Shown piece by piece: positions 1-8,794 of a stretch of DNA of 64,000 nucleotides. The DNA lies in contig NZ_JACHXU010000001.1 in assembly GCF_014192335.1 (NCBI RefSeq), positions 372,001-436,000 on the forward strand. Direction: 5' to 3'. Within the stretch, counting starts at the first letter, position 1, and every line of letters begins with the position of its first letter. Origin of the DNA: Aporhodopirellula rubra. Its GTDB lineage: Bacteria; Planctomycetota; Planctomycetia; Pirellulales; Pirellulaceae. A program made the position numbers and the translations under genes. The notes beneath the pieces were generated by a model. It searched no databases and was not told the origin of the DNA. It was given only the letters and a program-made list of their open reading frames with translations.

Positions 1-2195
1 GGGCGTTCCGCAATCGGAATCGCGGTGGCGCCTACGTTTACGACCCGTTAAAGATGCAGTTTCGCCACTTCGTAACACCGGGTTACGGCAACCCGTGGTG
101 TTTGGTGTTTGACGAGTGGGGCAACGCGATGATCGGTGATGGCACCAACGCGAAACAACACTGGGCGTCGCCGCTCTCGGGAAAGGAAGTTGAGACCCGC
201 AAAACGTTGCAACCCGTCTTCGACAACGAGGGCATGCGTCCGGCGGTGGGCAATGAGTTCTTGCTGTCACGGCACCTGCCCGAATCCATGCAGGGGCAGT
301 TTATTTACGCCTGTGTGATCAACATGCATGGGATGCCGCGATTTAGCCTGCGTGACGAAGAAGGCACGGCAGGCATGACGGGCGAACGGATCGATGATTT
401 GTTGTCGTCTACTGACATGATGTTCCGCCCTGTCGATCCAAAGATCGGCCCCGATGGCGCGATCTGGTTCGGTGATTGGTGCAACGCCTTGATCGGTCAC
501 ATGCAGTATTCGCAGCGTGATCCGAATCGAGATCATTCCCACGGGCGCGTCTTCCGAATGGTTTACACGAAGAAACCGTTGCTCGACGTCATCGATTTAG
601 GAACGCAAACGGTTGCGGAGTTGCTCGATCTGCTGCTAGTTCCCGAGTTGCGAACACGCTACCGAGTCCGTCGCGAAATCCGAGAACGATCCAAAGAGGA
701 TGTTTTTGCCGCGGTGCGAGAATGGATCGACGATACCGATGATCCACTGCGACTGTGTGAGGCGATGTGGATTCAGGAGAGTTTTCGGGGCGTGGATCCC
801 GGCTTGATCGAACGCATCATGCGGTCCGATGGATTCCATGCTCGTGCCGCTGCAGTGCATGTTGTTTCCAATGAACTAGATCGAATCGGCAACGCGCAGC
901 AGATCTTGACTGCGGCGGTGTCGGATCCTCATCCGCGGGTGCGACTTGAAGCAGTTCGTGGATTGAGTTTCTTCGGTAATGAAGATGCGATGGTGGCGGC
1001 GTTGTCGGTGACCGAATCTCCGATGGATTATTGGATCGAGTACACGCTCGAGCATACGCTTCACGCGTTCGAGCCGATTTGGTCGGGACGGACTCAGGAC
1101 GATGATTTTTTGACCTCCGCGTCGGAATCGCAGAAGGCCTATTTCGGCCGGTATCTGAAGATGACCGGGCCAGGGGCCGCCGCGGTTGTGCCGTTGGAAA
1201 TTGCCGATGATGGAGATGCCGATCCGGCAAAACGGGAAGCCGCAATCCGTGAACTCGCCCGAGTTGGCGGGGGGGATGACAAGCGGGGTGAAGGCGTGTT
1301 CAAACAAGTGTGTTCGGCGTGTCATCAAGTCGGCGATCTTGGTAAACCGTTTGGTCCTAATTTGTCTGATATCGGTTCGCGTTTCGACGCGGAAAAGATC
1401 ATTCGTTCGATTCTGATGCCTAACGATGAAATCTCAAAAGGCTACGAGACGGTGTTGCTGCTCGACTATGACGGGATCGCCCACACCGGTTTTATCTTGA
1501 AAGAGGACGACGAAAGTATCACGCTCGGAATCGCCAACGGAAAAGAAGAGACGTTGCTGAAAGACGATATCGAATTGCGAAAAGAGATGAATGCGAGTTC
1601 GATGCCCGAGGGGCTTATTAAGACGATCGCACCAATCGAATTTCTCGATTTGTTGACTTATCTGCGTGAGCAAAAAGATGTTCGGCGTGTGACGCAGAGG
1701 GGCAGCAGTCGTCGGCAACAATGGGTGCGAGCGGAGTATCGCGAGGCGCCTCCTTTACGAACCTACGGCGGAACCACCGAAATCTCGCAAGACGCGTGGT
1801 TGATGTTGGGACGCCATTTCCGCGATTCGAATTGGAACGACGAGGCACACCTGTTTCTTTCACCGATCGCACGAACGCAAATGGATTTTGCGTTTCATTC
1901 CGATCACGACGTTTCGCGTCCCTATGTGACGATCCGGTTGTCCGACGTGAAGGAGATTGATCACATGTGGATCCGCAATCGTCTCGGCGGACAGTTCGAC
2001 ACGCGTGCCGATGGGCTTACCGTCTGGGTGAGCGATGATAATGAAGAGTACAGGAGGGTGTGGACTGCGAGGCAGGCTGAATCGGAATGGATGATTGATT
2101 TCCCCGAGGGAACCCGCGCCCGCTACATTCGTATCGGGTTGGCAGGTGAAGGAACATTCCATCTTCACCAAGCAGTCGTTTACGGAGCTCCCTAG
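1..2195 (+). CDS. Haem-binding domain protein, Pirellula/Verrucomicrobium type, 5' truncated
   Basis: The reading frame is open from base 3 to the stop at 2193-2195 with no stop upstream, so the start lies outside the window and the ATG at 54 is probably internal. The visible part begins with a beta-propeller-like, membrane-bound-dehydrogenase-type segment (DGAIWFGDWCN). A helical HEAT-like stretch follows, then a c-type haem motif (CSACH near 1315-1325) inside the planctomycete/verrucomicrobial haem-binding domain, then a C-terminal discoidin-like beta domain. Proteins of this kind are exported and thought to take part in periplasmic redox or carbohydrate metabolism. The substrate cannot be read from the sequence. 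The next gene starts within 20 bp on the same strand. Confidence 0.85.
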   Translation, partial: AFRNRNRGGAYVYDPLKMQFRHFVTPGYGNPWCLVFDEWGNAMIGDGTNAKQHWASPLSGKEVETRKTLQPVFDNEGMRPAVGNEFLLSRHLPESMQGQFIYACVINMHGMPRFSLRDEEGTAGMTGERIDDLLSSTDMMFRPVDPKIGPDGAIWFGDWCNALIGHMQYSQRDPNRDHSHGRVFRMVYTKKPLLDVIDLGTQTVAELLDLLLVPELRTRYRVRREIRERSKEDVFAAVREWIDDTDDPLRLCEAMWIQESFRGVDPGLIERIMRSDGFHARAAAVHVVSNELDRIGNAQQILTAAVSDPHPRVRLEAVRGLSFFGNEDAMVAALSVTESPMDYWIEYTLEHTLHAFEPIWSGRTQDDDFLTSASESQKAYFGRYLKMTGPGAAAVVPLEIADDGDADPAKREAAIRELARVGGGDDKRGEGVFKQVCSACHQVGDLGKPFGPNLSDIGSRFDAEKIIRSILMPNDEISKGYETVLLLDYDGIAHTGFILKEDDESITLGIANGKEETLLKDDIELRKEMNASSMPEGLIKTIAPIEFLDLLTYLREQKDVRRVTQRGSSRRQQWVRAEYREAPPLRTYGGTTEISQDAWLMLGRHFRDSNWNDEAHLFLSPIARTQMDFAFHSDHDVSRPYVTIRLSDVKEIDHMWIRNRLGGQFDTRADGLTVWVSDDNEEYRRVWTARQAESEWMIDFPEGTRARYIRIGLAGEGTFHLHQAVVYGAP

Positions 2196-2210
2196 GGACG
2201 GTTGATTTTC

Positions 2211-3365
2211 ATGCAGGCCACGAATGAAGGTGCATTATCGAGCACACGGATACCGGTGCTCTTTTCACCCACCGTGGACTTCCTTGCCTTTGGCGGCAGC
2301 GCGCTTCTCGCGTTGGCGATGTTGCCGTTGGGGGCTGCGCTCGGTGTGTTGCACGCGGACTCTCCTCGTTGGACATGGTTGGCCGCGATCCTTCTGATTG
2401 ACGTGGCGCATGTCTACGCGACGGGATTTCGCGTTTACTTTGATTGGAGTGAACTGCGCCGTCGTCCGTGGCTCTATGGGCTCACGCCGGCGTTGGCCTT
2501 CTTGATTGGGGCTGCCATCTACAGTGAAAGCGTCGCGGTGTTTTGGAGTTTGCTCGCTTATCTCGCGGTGTTTCATTTCATCCGCCAACAATACGGTTGG
2601 GTCGCGTTGTACCGCGCCCGCGAAGGTGATCATGATCGCGGCGGATGGTGGATCGATGCCTCCGCGATCTATCTCGCCACGGTGTATCCGCTCGTCTACT
2701 GGCACACCAATCTTCCGAGGCAATTTAACTGGTTCGCGGAAGGAGATTTTTTGACGTTGCCGCCGATCTTTGAAACGGTCTTAGAACCGGTCTATTGGAC
2801 GGCATTGGCGGCCTACGCGATGCGGTCTGGTTATCGAGGTTTACGCCGCGGTGAGTGGAATCCTGGTAAAGATCTGGTCGTCGTAACGACCGCAATCTGT
2901 TGGTACGTGGGGATCATCTCACTTAATTCCGACTACGCATTTACTGTCACCAACGTGATCATTCATGGGGTTCCCTACATGGTGTTGATCTACTGGTATC
3001 GATGGCATCGCCCGACGGTTTCGTCTCACCCGGAATCGTTGACTGTTTCCGATGAAGTCGCGTCGGTGTCTCGCTGGAAAACAACGGCCGGTCGGTTGTC
3101 GCTGTTCTTGGGCGCGATCTGGTTTTTGGCGTATGCGGAAGAGTTAATGTGGGATTGCGGTTTGTGGCATCAACAGGAGTGGTTGTTCGGTTGGGCGGCG
3201 TTGAGGAGTGAGCAACCCGGCGGAACCGTGGCAGAAGGATTCGCGAGCACGAATGTTTGGTTGGCACCGTTGCTCGCCGTTCCACAAATCACACATTACG
3301 TCCTCGACGGTTTCATTTGGCGTCGTTCGGCACGTCGGGAAGCAGACCGATCATTGTCGACTTAA
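2211..3365 (+). CDS. Multi-spanning membrane protein of unknown function
   Basis: This 384-residue protein has about nine or ten hydrophobic segments, starting with FLAFGGSALLALAMLPLGAA near residue 20, and acidic or basic loops between them. I do not recognise a family. The ATG at 2211 is preferred over the in-frame TTG at 2202. It begins 15 bp after the upstream haem-binding gene stops, so the two are probably co-transcribed. The C-terminus overlaps the end of the convergent prenyltransferase gene by 4 bp (3362-3365). Histidines in membrane segments (HFIRQQYGW) could bind metal or haem, but this is speculation. Confidence 0.75.
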   Translation: MQATNEGALSSTRIPVLFSPTVDFLAFGGSALLALAMLPLGAALGVLHADSPRWTWLAAILLIDVAHVYATGFRVYFDWSELRRRPWLYGLTPALAFLIGAAIYSESVAVFWSLLAYLAVFHFIRQQYGWVALYRAREGDHDRGGWWIDASAIYLATVYPLVYWHTNLPRQFNWFAEGDFLTLPPIFETVLEPVYWTALAAYAMRSGYRGLRRGEWNPGKDLVVVTTAICWYVGIISLNSDYAFTVTNVIIHGVPYMVLIYWYRWHRPTVSSHPESLTVSDEVASVSRWKTTAGRLSLFLGAIWFLAYAEELMWDCGLWHQQEWLFGWAALRSEQPGGTVAEGFASTNVWLAPLLAVPQITHYVLDGFIWRRSARREADRSLST

Positions 3366-4411
3366 TTGCTGGGGCTAATCAGGAATACGTCGTACTTCCA
3401 AACGTAATGCATGCTGAGGATCACGATCACGTTCCAGCCGATGAAGAAGAATTGGCAGAAACGAAGCGGGTATCGTCGTGGACCAAGAAGTGCATCAAAT
3501 AGAAAAAACGCTGCACCGGCCGCTAAGAACCAGGCGACCCACTGATAGCGAAATGAGGTCGCCGCAATGATCGATTCAAGAACCAGCATCGCGACCAACA
3601 AGAGTTTCGAGCCTCGGACGCCAATTTGGATAGCGGTGGAGTGTCGCCCTTGCAATTTGTCTTCATCGACATCCATCAATTGTCCAAACAGATGACTGTG
3701 CATGGCAAACAGGGCACCGAACAAGAGTGCCGCGAGTCCGATTTGAGGCACGCCGCAAAGCCAACTTGATAAAACGAGCACCAACAGGTAGCCGCCCTGG
3801 TTCAGCAGGTCCAATCCAGGACGCGATTTGAAATTCAGGTTGTTGTACGTGTAGTTGGCTAATCCTACCGCTATGAACCAGAGCAGTAAGATCGGTCCGC
3901 CGATCCAGACAAATGCGATCGCGAAGGGGATTTGCGAAACGGCAATGATCCACGGCAATCGATGTCGCAATTCCGCGTCTGGACGTGCGCCAAACAACCA
4001 TGAGTCTTTGCGTGGGTTGGCCGCATCGGTCACCGCGTCACCGAGATCGTTCCATCCATAAATGAGCAGACCGAGTGGGAAGCAAACGTAAACGCATCCC
4101 AACCAAAACGCGGGCGATCCGAACAAATTTCGGCCCGCGAACGGCAGGACGAAAAACCACAATTGTGTCGGCCAAAAACCAGGACGTGCGACTTTGATGA
4201 TTGAAAGCAGGTCCAAAGGAGTTGCCCGTGGGGTTTGGGGGCGGTGCAGCAGATTCGAGCAACGTTTCAGGGAGCCGAGGGCAACCGGCGGACGAGCCTC
4301 AGGGGCGATTTTTTGCTGGCATGATGCTCTAGGCGGCTTTGCCACTTGCGCGGCTTGGCTACCGACTCGGCTTCGTGGGTATTCATGGCTTTGCGATCCC
4401 GACGGGGTCAT
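3362..4411 (-). CDS. UbiA-family prenyltransferase
   Basis: Integral membrane enzyme of about 349 residues. The first Asp-rich motif of the family is seen as NDLGDAVTD around residues 121-129 and the second as DVDEDK in the middle of the protein, with about eight transmembrane helices. UbiA enzymes join an isoprenoid diphosphate to an aromatic or other acceptor in quinone, haem or lipid synthesis; the acceptor is not evident here. The start at 4411 is chosen because its ATG overlaps the TGA of the upstream phosphatase (ATGA), which implies translational coupling. A longer open frame to 4561 would run inside that gene. The first 65 residues are basic, Pro-rich and probably cytosolic, and are unusual for the family. 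Confidence 0.82.
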   Translation of the reverse strand: MTPSGSQSHEYPRSRVGSQAAQVAKPPRASCQQKIAPEARPPVALGSLKRCSNLLHRPQTPRATPLDLLSIIKVARPGFWPTQLWFFVLPFAGRNLFGSPAFWLGCVYVCFPLGLLIYGWNDLGDAVTDAANPRKDSWLFGARPDAELRHRLPWIIAVSQIPFAIAFVWIGGPILLLWFIAVGLANYTYNNLNFKSRPGLDLLNQGGYLLVLVLSSWLCGVPQIGLAALLFGALFAMHSHLFGQLMDVDEDKLQGRHSTAIQIGVRGSKLLLVAMLVLESIIAATSFRYQWVAWFLAAGAAFFLFDALLGPRRYPLRFCQFFFIGWNVIVILSMHYVWKYDVFLISPSN

Positions 4412-5253
4412 GCTAGCAGGTCGATGACCGATTGATGCAGTCGTTCGTTGGTGCCAACGCCGTCGCCACCTCGAACCGTTTGTGTCCCTTTCCAGTCTGT
4501 AAATTGACCGCCCGACTCCAACAAGATCGGCAGAATCGCGGCGACATCCCATGCGTTGCAAATGGGGTCAACCATCACATCGGCGCGTCCGGTTGCCACC
4601 ATCATGTACCCGTAGCCATCGCCCCATGTGCGGGCGAGGAAGCAAGCGTTTTCGAGCTTCTTGTACGCCTCGGCGTCACCGCGTTTGGCGAACGATCCGA
4701 CCTCGCTGGTGACAAAGACCGCGTCGGAGAGTTTGTCGCGTTGTGAAACCTTGGCGGGCGTCCATTCGATTTTGTCACTGGAGCCGGCCGTTGGAGACAA
4801 CAGTCCGTCCGCGTAGTAGGCACCGTGTCCGATCGCGCCGACAATGGCTTGTCCGAGTGCGGGAATCAGAATCATTCCGCCGAGCGGTTGGCCGTTGTGT
4901 TCGATTGCCAAGAGAGTGGAATAGAGCGGAACGCCGCAAATGAAGGACTTTGTCCCGTCGATCGGATCGACGGTCCAGCGGTATTCGTTTTCGCCGGTTT
5001 GTTCGGCGAATTCTTCTCCGGCGATCGTGTCACTGGGGAATCGCTCGGCGAGCAGTTTCCGAGTCAGCAACTCGGCTTCACGATCGGCAATCGTTACCGG
5101 CGAGTCATCGCCCTTGCGAATGACTTCGAGTGACCGGTTTTGAAAATGTTCGAGGGTTTTCGCTCCTGCGGCGAGCCCCACTTCGATCATTGCGGTGAGG
5201 CGTCCGTCGTGATGGGTACGCCATTCGTTGAACAATTGTTGTTGAGACTGCAT
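4408..5253 (-). CDS. Inositol-monophosphatase-family phosphatase, HisN-like
   Basis: 281 residues, the usual size for the family. The metal-binding motifs are intact: GEEF near residues 79-82, DPIDGT at 96-101, and WDVAA with Asp 236. The RTWGDGYGY stretch before the last motif resembles HisN-type histidinol-phosphate phosphatases more than classical inositol monophosphatases, so histidine biosynthesis is a reasonable guess. Inositol phosphate or 3'-phosphoadenosine phosphate remain possible substrates. It is Mg-dependent and cytosolic by family. It is coupled to the downstream prenyltransferase by an ATGA overlap and lies 30 bp from the end of the rhomboid gene upstream. Confidence 0.85.
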   Translation of the reverse strand: MQSQQQLFNEWRTHHDGRLTAMIEVGLAAGAKTLEHFQNRSLEVIRKGDDSPVTIADREAELLTRKLLAERFPSDTIAGEEFAEQTGENEYRWTVDPIDGTKSFICGVPLYSTLLAIEHNGQPLGGMILIPALGQAIVGAIGHGAYYADGLLSPTAGSSDKIEWTPAKVSQRDKLSDAVFVTSEVGSFAKRGDAEAYKKLENACFLARTWGDGYGYMMVATGRADVMVDPICNAWDVAAILPILLESGGQFTDWKGTQTVRGGDGVGTNERLHQSVIDLLA

Positions 5254-5283
5254 GGAACGAAAATTAACTAAGGAGAGTTGATG

Positions 5284-6054
5284 TTAGAAACGTCGCTCGA
5301 GCACCGGTTCGTTGCCGATGTGGTACCGGTTGACTGCGATCGCAAGCAGCATTCCGGCGGCAAACCCGCCCGCATGTGCCCACCATGCGACTCCATCGAC
5401 CGCGCCGTTGGTGAGTGAGCCGAGGCCACTGAAAACTTGCATCGCAAACCAGATTCCCAAAAAGACCGGGGCTGGTACGACGATCGTCGTAAAGATAATG
5501 ATCAAAGGCAATATCGTCAGCACGCGTGCATGTGGATACAAAAACGCGTAGGCGCCCATGACTCCCGCAATCGCACCACTGGCCCCGATCGTGGGAACGG
5601 GACTCGATGACTGTGTGATGTAGTGCGATAGCCCGGCAAGGATCCCCGTGCCGAGATACAAGGCTGCGAATCCGACGTGCCCGATGCGGTCTTCCACGTT
5701 ATCGCCAAATATATACAGAAACCACATATTGCCAATGAAGTGCATCCAGCCTCCGTGTAAGAACATACACGTGATCAGCGTTACCCACGGAGGCACCGGT
5801 GAGGGGCCGAGTTCTTGGCGAACGTTGACAACCTCGATGCCTCGTGGCGTTTGTACCTGGCGTTGTGTTTCGATGACCGGGACAGCATCCGGATCGCTCA
5901 ATCGTAATGGCACCATCGCGAATGCGGAGATGATGCCTTCACCATGATCCGGTGCGGTTTGTTGGGCCATGAACGCGAGTGAGCACAACGCGATCACGAT
6001 GTAATTGACGACCGGTGTGCGGCGGCTAGGAATATCGTCGCGAAGCGGAATCAT
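5284..6054 (-). CDS. Rhomboid-family intramembrane serine protease
   Basis: 256 residues with six or seven membrane helices. The catalytic serine sits in GASG (Ser 159) and the partner histidine in WWAHAGG (His 227). The HxxxN element before it (WMHFIGN, His 105 and Asn 109) is also present. Rhomboids cleave transmembrane helices of other membrane proteins; the substrate is unknown. An extended loop of about 50 residues (roughly 45-90) lies between helices 1 and 2, as in many bacterial homologues. It is probably the first gene of a reverse-strand run with the phosphatase and prenyltransferase. The divergent small gene starts at 6217. Confidence 0.9.
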   Translation of the reverse strand: MIPLRDDIPSRRTPVVNYIVIALCSLAFMAQQTAPDHGEGIISAFAMVPLRLSDPDAVPVIETQRQVQTPRGIEVVNVRQELGPSPVPPWVTLITCMFLHGGWMHFIGNMWFLYIFGDNVEDRIGHVGFAALYLGTGILAGLSHYITQSSSPVPTIGASGAIAGVMGAYAFLYPHARVLTILPLIIIFTTIVVPAPVFLGIWFAMQVFSGLGSLTNGAVDGVAWWAHAGGFAAGMLLAIAVNRYHIGNEPVLERRF

Positions 6055-6216
6055 GCTGGTTTGTCGTTAGCGATCCAAGAAGTGCCGCGACGCGGTGTTG
6101 CCCGGGGCGAGTCCCTGGCGACTTCGATTATCGCGTCGGAGACGGTAGTCTATCCGATCATAGGAAGTTTACGAACGCCCGTTCCTAACCGTCACGAAGG
6201 CAACTGAGCAACCGCC

Positions 6217-6744
6217 ATGTCTGAACCGAATCCCGAAAACGAATGGACCCGACAGCTCGACGAGGCCACCGGAACGAACCAATTGCTGCCGATTCTCCAG
6301 GATCTCGCTTCGCAGGAGGATGTCCGGGGGATTGCCCGAAGGTGCCTCGAACTGCTCGCTCACAAGGAATCCGAAATTCGAGTTTGGGCGGCCGAAGCGT
6401 TGGAATCGGCGGCAAGACCTGACGCGGTCGAAACGGAGGAATTGACGCAGTGGCTCGCGGGGCTGCTCGATCAGCAAGCCGCGGTGACAAAGAAACCGTT
6501 TGTTTGGCCGGGCGCCGAAAAGCCCGCAGAGCCGGCAAAGAAACCGGAGGACGATTTGGCGATTTCACTGCTCGCCGATCAGCTCTATTGGACCGCGACG
6601 ATGTTGGGGCGAATCGGGCCTGATGCTGCGTCTGCGGTGTCCGTTCTGGCTCGTTTGGAAAAGCTCAGTGAGGACGTCAACGCCAAGCCTTTTCATGACG
6701 CTGCGGCGAGGGCGAAGGTCATGCGCACACGGTGCACGGCGTAA
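6217..6744 (+). CDS. Small HEAT-like helical protein
   Basis: 175 residues, no signal peptide, mostly amphipathic helices. Short HEAT-like units such as EIRVWAAEALESAARPDA near residues 52-70 are seen, followed by an Ala/Pro/Lys linker (about 95-112) and another helical pair. HEAT-like repeats usually bind proteins. I cannot name a family and the role is unknown. The ATG at 6217 is close to the only sensible start. The gene faces the VanZ-family gene tail to tail, with a degenerate short repeat array in between. Confidence 0.65.
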   Translation: MSEPNPENEWTRQLDEATGTNQLLPILQDLASQEDVRGIARRCLELLAHKESEIRVWAAEALESAARPDAVETEELTQWLAGLLDQQAAVTKKPFVWPGAEKPAEPAKKPEDDLAISLLADQLYWTATMLGRIGPDAASAVSVLARLEKLSEDVNAKPFHDAAARAKVMRTRCTA

Positions 6745-6750
6745 CGCCCA

Positions 6751-6850
6751 GTAGCCTTAAATCTAGGTAGCCTGAAATCCCGGTAGCTTGAAATCGTTGT
6801 TAACCAAAGATTCTCGTTAGCTCAAAATCCCCGTCAGCCCAAAATCGCCG
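6751..6850. repeat. Degenerate tandem repeat, about six 16-17 bp units
   Basis: Units beginning gtagcc, gtagcc, gtagct, gttaac, gttagc and gtcagc follow each other every 16-17 bp. Each has an A-rich core ending in atc or att (for example ggtagcctgaaatc). They fill the gap between two convergent genes, and the last unit supplies the final codons and stop of the VanZ-family gene. Confidence 0.6.
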
Positions 6851-7259
6851 ACGTGCGCTCGTTGCAGTTCGCGTTTCGACGTCGGCCCCATTGAACGCGG
6901 GCGACGAAGTACAGCCCCACCGCGAGCAGTGTCCCCGCCGAGTCGGCAAGAAAGTCTTGCACGTCGGGACTGCGGCCTCGGACCAGCGATTGGGTCAGTT
7001 CGTCCAGTACCGCGTAGACGATGCAGGTCAACGCGATCCAGCCGAACCGCCGCCAGAGACGCGACGAATTGGTGCAATAGCACAGTAGCGTCGCCAGCAA
7101 GAAAAACGCCGTGAAATGCATCACTTTGTCGTTCATGCGTGGAACCGCAGCGGGAATCTTGGGAAGATGTGTGCCGGTGAAGATGATGCACCAATACACC
7201 GCCAGCGACAAAATTCCCAGCCGAACCCCGAACAGTCGAATTCCCGAAACAGGTTGCAT
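6834..7259 (-). CDS. VanZ-family membrane protein
   Basis: 141 residues with four hydrophobic segments and the family's conserved polar residues: NDKVMHF near residue 43, DELTQ near 85 and DVQD near 98. VanZ-like proteins are small integral membrane proteins. VanZ itself gives low-level teicoplanin resistance, but most homologues have no known role and no van genes are nearby. The start ATG at 7257-7259 is well placed. It is divergent from the secreted DUF1080-like gene. The C-terminal codons come from the last unit of a degenerate repeat. Confidence 0.82.
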   Translation of the reverse strand: MQPVSGIRLFGVRLGILSLAVYWCIIFTGTHLPKIPAAVPRMNDKVMHFTAFFLLATLLCYCTNSSRLWRRFGWIALTCIVYAVLDELTQSLVRGRSPDVQDFLADSAGTLLAVGLYFVARVQWGRRRNANCNERTSAILG

Positions 7260-7356
7260 CTATCATGCTCTCTTGAAAACGTTGACTCACACCGAGGTCT
7301 GTATCGTGAATTTCAATCGCCCCAATCAATCCATTTCGGCGAACAAGCAAAAATCA

Positions 7357-8124
7357 ATGGTTCGCCCCCCACACCTGTTTGCCGCTCTCGCGAGGGGATG
7401 GCTGGCTGTGGCAGTTTGCGTAGTCTCCGCTGATTTGGCGTTTTGCCAAGGTGCCGACACGGATTCTTCATCTGGGACGGTGGTCAAAGCCGAAAACCGC
7501 GAAGTATCGGCTCGTTTCACGCCGATGCGAGGTCAGTGGAAACCGGCGTCTTTTGGTGGCGACGGACCGGTCTCCATTAAAAAAACGGAGTCCGGGGACG
7601 AACTGATTGAAATGCTCGCCGGTGATCCCATCACAGGGATTCTCTGGGAAGGAGATTTTCCGAAAGAGAACTATGAGATTCGTTTGGAAGCGCGGCGAGT
7701 CGAAGGGTTCGATTTTTTCGCCGCCGTGACGTTTCCGGTGGCGGACGAACACTGCTCCTTCGTGCTCGGTGGTTGGGGCGGAGGCATGGTCGGGATCAGC
7801 AGCATTGATGGCAACGATGCCTCCAGCAACGAGACCACGCAGTACAAAGAGTTTGAAACAAACCGTTGGTACAAAATTCGTGTCCGCGTCGATGAAATGG
7901 CCGTGACATGCTGGCTCGACGATGTCGAATACGCTGTCGTTCCACGTGGTGAACACGAGCTGAGCATTCGGATCGAAATGGATCCCTGTTTGCCGTTGGG
8001 CATCGCGAACTTCATGACCCACAGCGAACTGAGAAAGATTGAGATGCGGAAACTAAACGTCGAGTCGGGCTCCACCGATCCCGCCGCTGTTAAAGTTGAG
8101 TCGAAAACGGAGCAGGCGAACTAA
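7357..8124 (+). CDS. Secreted DUF1080-like (3-keto-disaccharide hydrolase fold) protein
   Basis: About 255 residues. The ATG at 7357 gives a clear signal peptide (WLAVAVCVVSADLAFCQ); a GTG at 7306 would only add a polar leader. The rest is a concanavalin-like beta-sandwich with ILWEGDFPKENYEI and FFAAVTFP strands and the FETNRWYKIRVRV pattern seen in DUF1080 proteins. Such domains bind or cleave carbohydrates outside the cytoplasm and are abundant in planctomycetes. No catalytic residue can be assigned, and the domain is shorter than typical. Its stop touches the start codon of tadA (TAAATG), so the two are probably co-translated. Confidence 0.7.
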   Translation: MVRPPHLFAALARGWLAVAVCVVSADLAFCQGADTDSSSGTVVKAENREVSARFTPMRGQWKPASFGGDGPVSIKKTESGDELIEMLAGDPITGILWEGDFPKENYEIRLEARRVEGFDFFAAVTFPVADEHCSFVLGGWGGGMVGISSIDGNDASSNETTQYKEFETNRWYKIRVRVDEMAVTCWLDDVEYAVVPRGEHELSIRIEMDPCLPLGIANFMTHSELRKIEMRKLNVESGSTDPAAVKVESKTEQAN

Positions 8125-8670
8125 ATGTCGAATTTTGATTTCATTAGCGGTGCGCAACACGGTTCCGACTCGGCCGACGGCGAAGGCATGTTCGATCAAG
8201 ATTTAATTGATTTCGACATGCACTGGATGGGGCGCGCGATCGAACTCGCACAGGCTGCAGCGATCGATGATGAAGTGCCCGTCGGTGCGGTGATTGTTCG
8301 CGAGGGCAAGATGATTGCCGGAGCGGCAAACCAACGCGAGGCGCTGCACGACCCGACTGCTCATGCCGAAATGATTGCGATCACGCAGGCCGCTGCCGCG
8401 ATCGAAGATTGGCGACTTGAGCAGGCGACACTCTACGTGACATTGGAACCCTGTCTCATGTGTGCTGGTGCGATTCTGCAGGCCCGAGTCCCTCGTGTCG
8501 TTTTCGGCGCCGTTGATCCCAAGGCCGGTGCCGTTGTCAGTATGTATCAAGTGCTCAAGGACACACGGCTGAATCATCAATGTGAAGTGACGACGGGCGT
8601 GATGGCGGACCGTTGTGGCAGGATGTTGACTGAATTTTTCGCATCTAAACGGGCTATGGGGAAAAAGTAA
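8125..8670 (+). CDS. tadA: tRNA-specific adenosine deaminase TadA
   Basis: 181 residues. The zinc deaminase motifs are complete: HAE at residues 80-82 (His ligand and catalytic Glu) and PCLMC at 109-113 (two Cys ligands). TadA converts the wobble adenosine 34 of tRNA-Arg(ACG) to inosine in the cytosol. About 30 residues precede the usual start of the domain; a shorter start at an internal Met (residue 22 or 32) is possible. The chosen ATG follows directly after the upstream stop codon. The C-terminus [12 protein letters not shown] fits the family. Confidence 0.93.
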   Translation: MSNFDFISGAQHGSDSADGEGMFDQDLIDFDMHWMGRAIELAQAAAIDDEVPVGAVIVREGKMIAGAANQREALHDPTAHAEMIAITQAAAAIEDWRLEQATLYVTLEPCLMCAGAILQARVPRVVFGAVDPKAGAVVSMYQVLKDTRLNHQCEVTTGVMADRCGRMLTEFFASKRAMGKK

Positions 8671-8794
8671 TGTTGGGTGGTGTGCGAAGCCGAAAACACT
8701 CCATAGGTTTTTTCGTAGCGTGGTAGCTTCAATCTGCCGATAGGGAATTCATGACTCGCGCCTGTCCATAGAATTCTTGCAAATTGATCGACCC

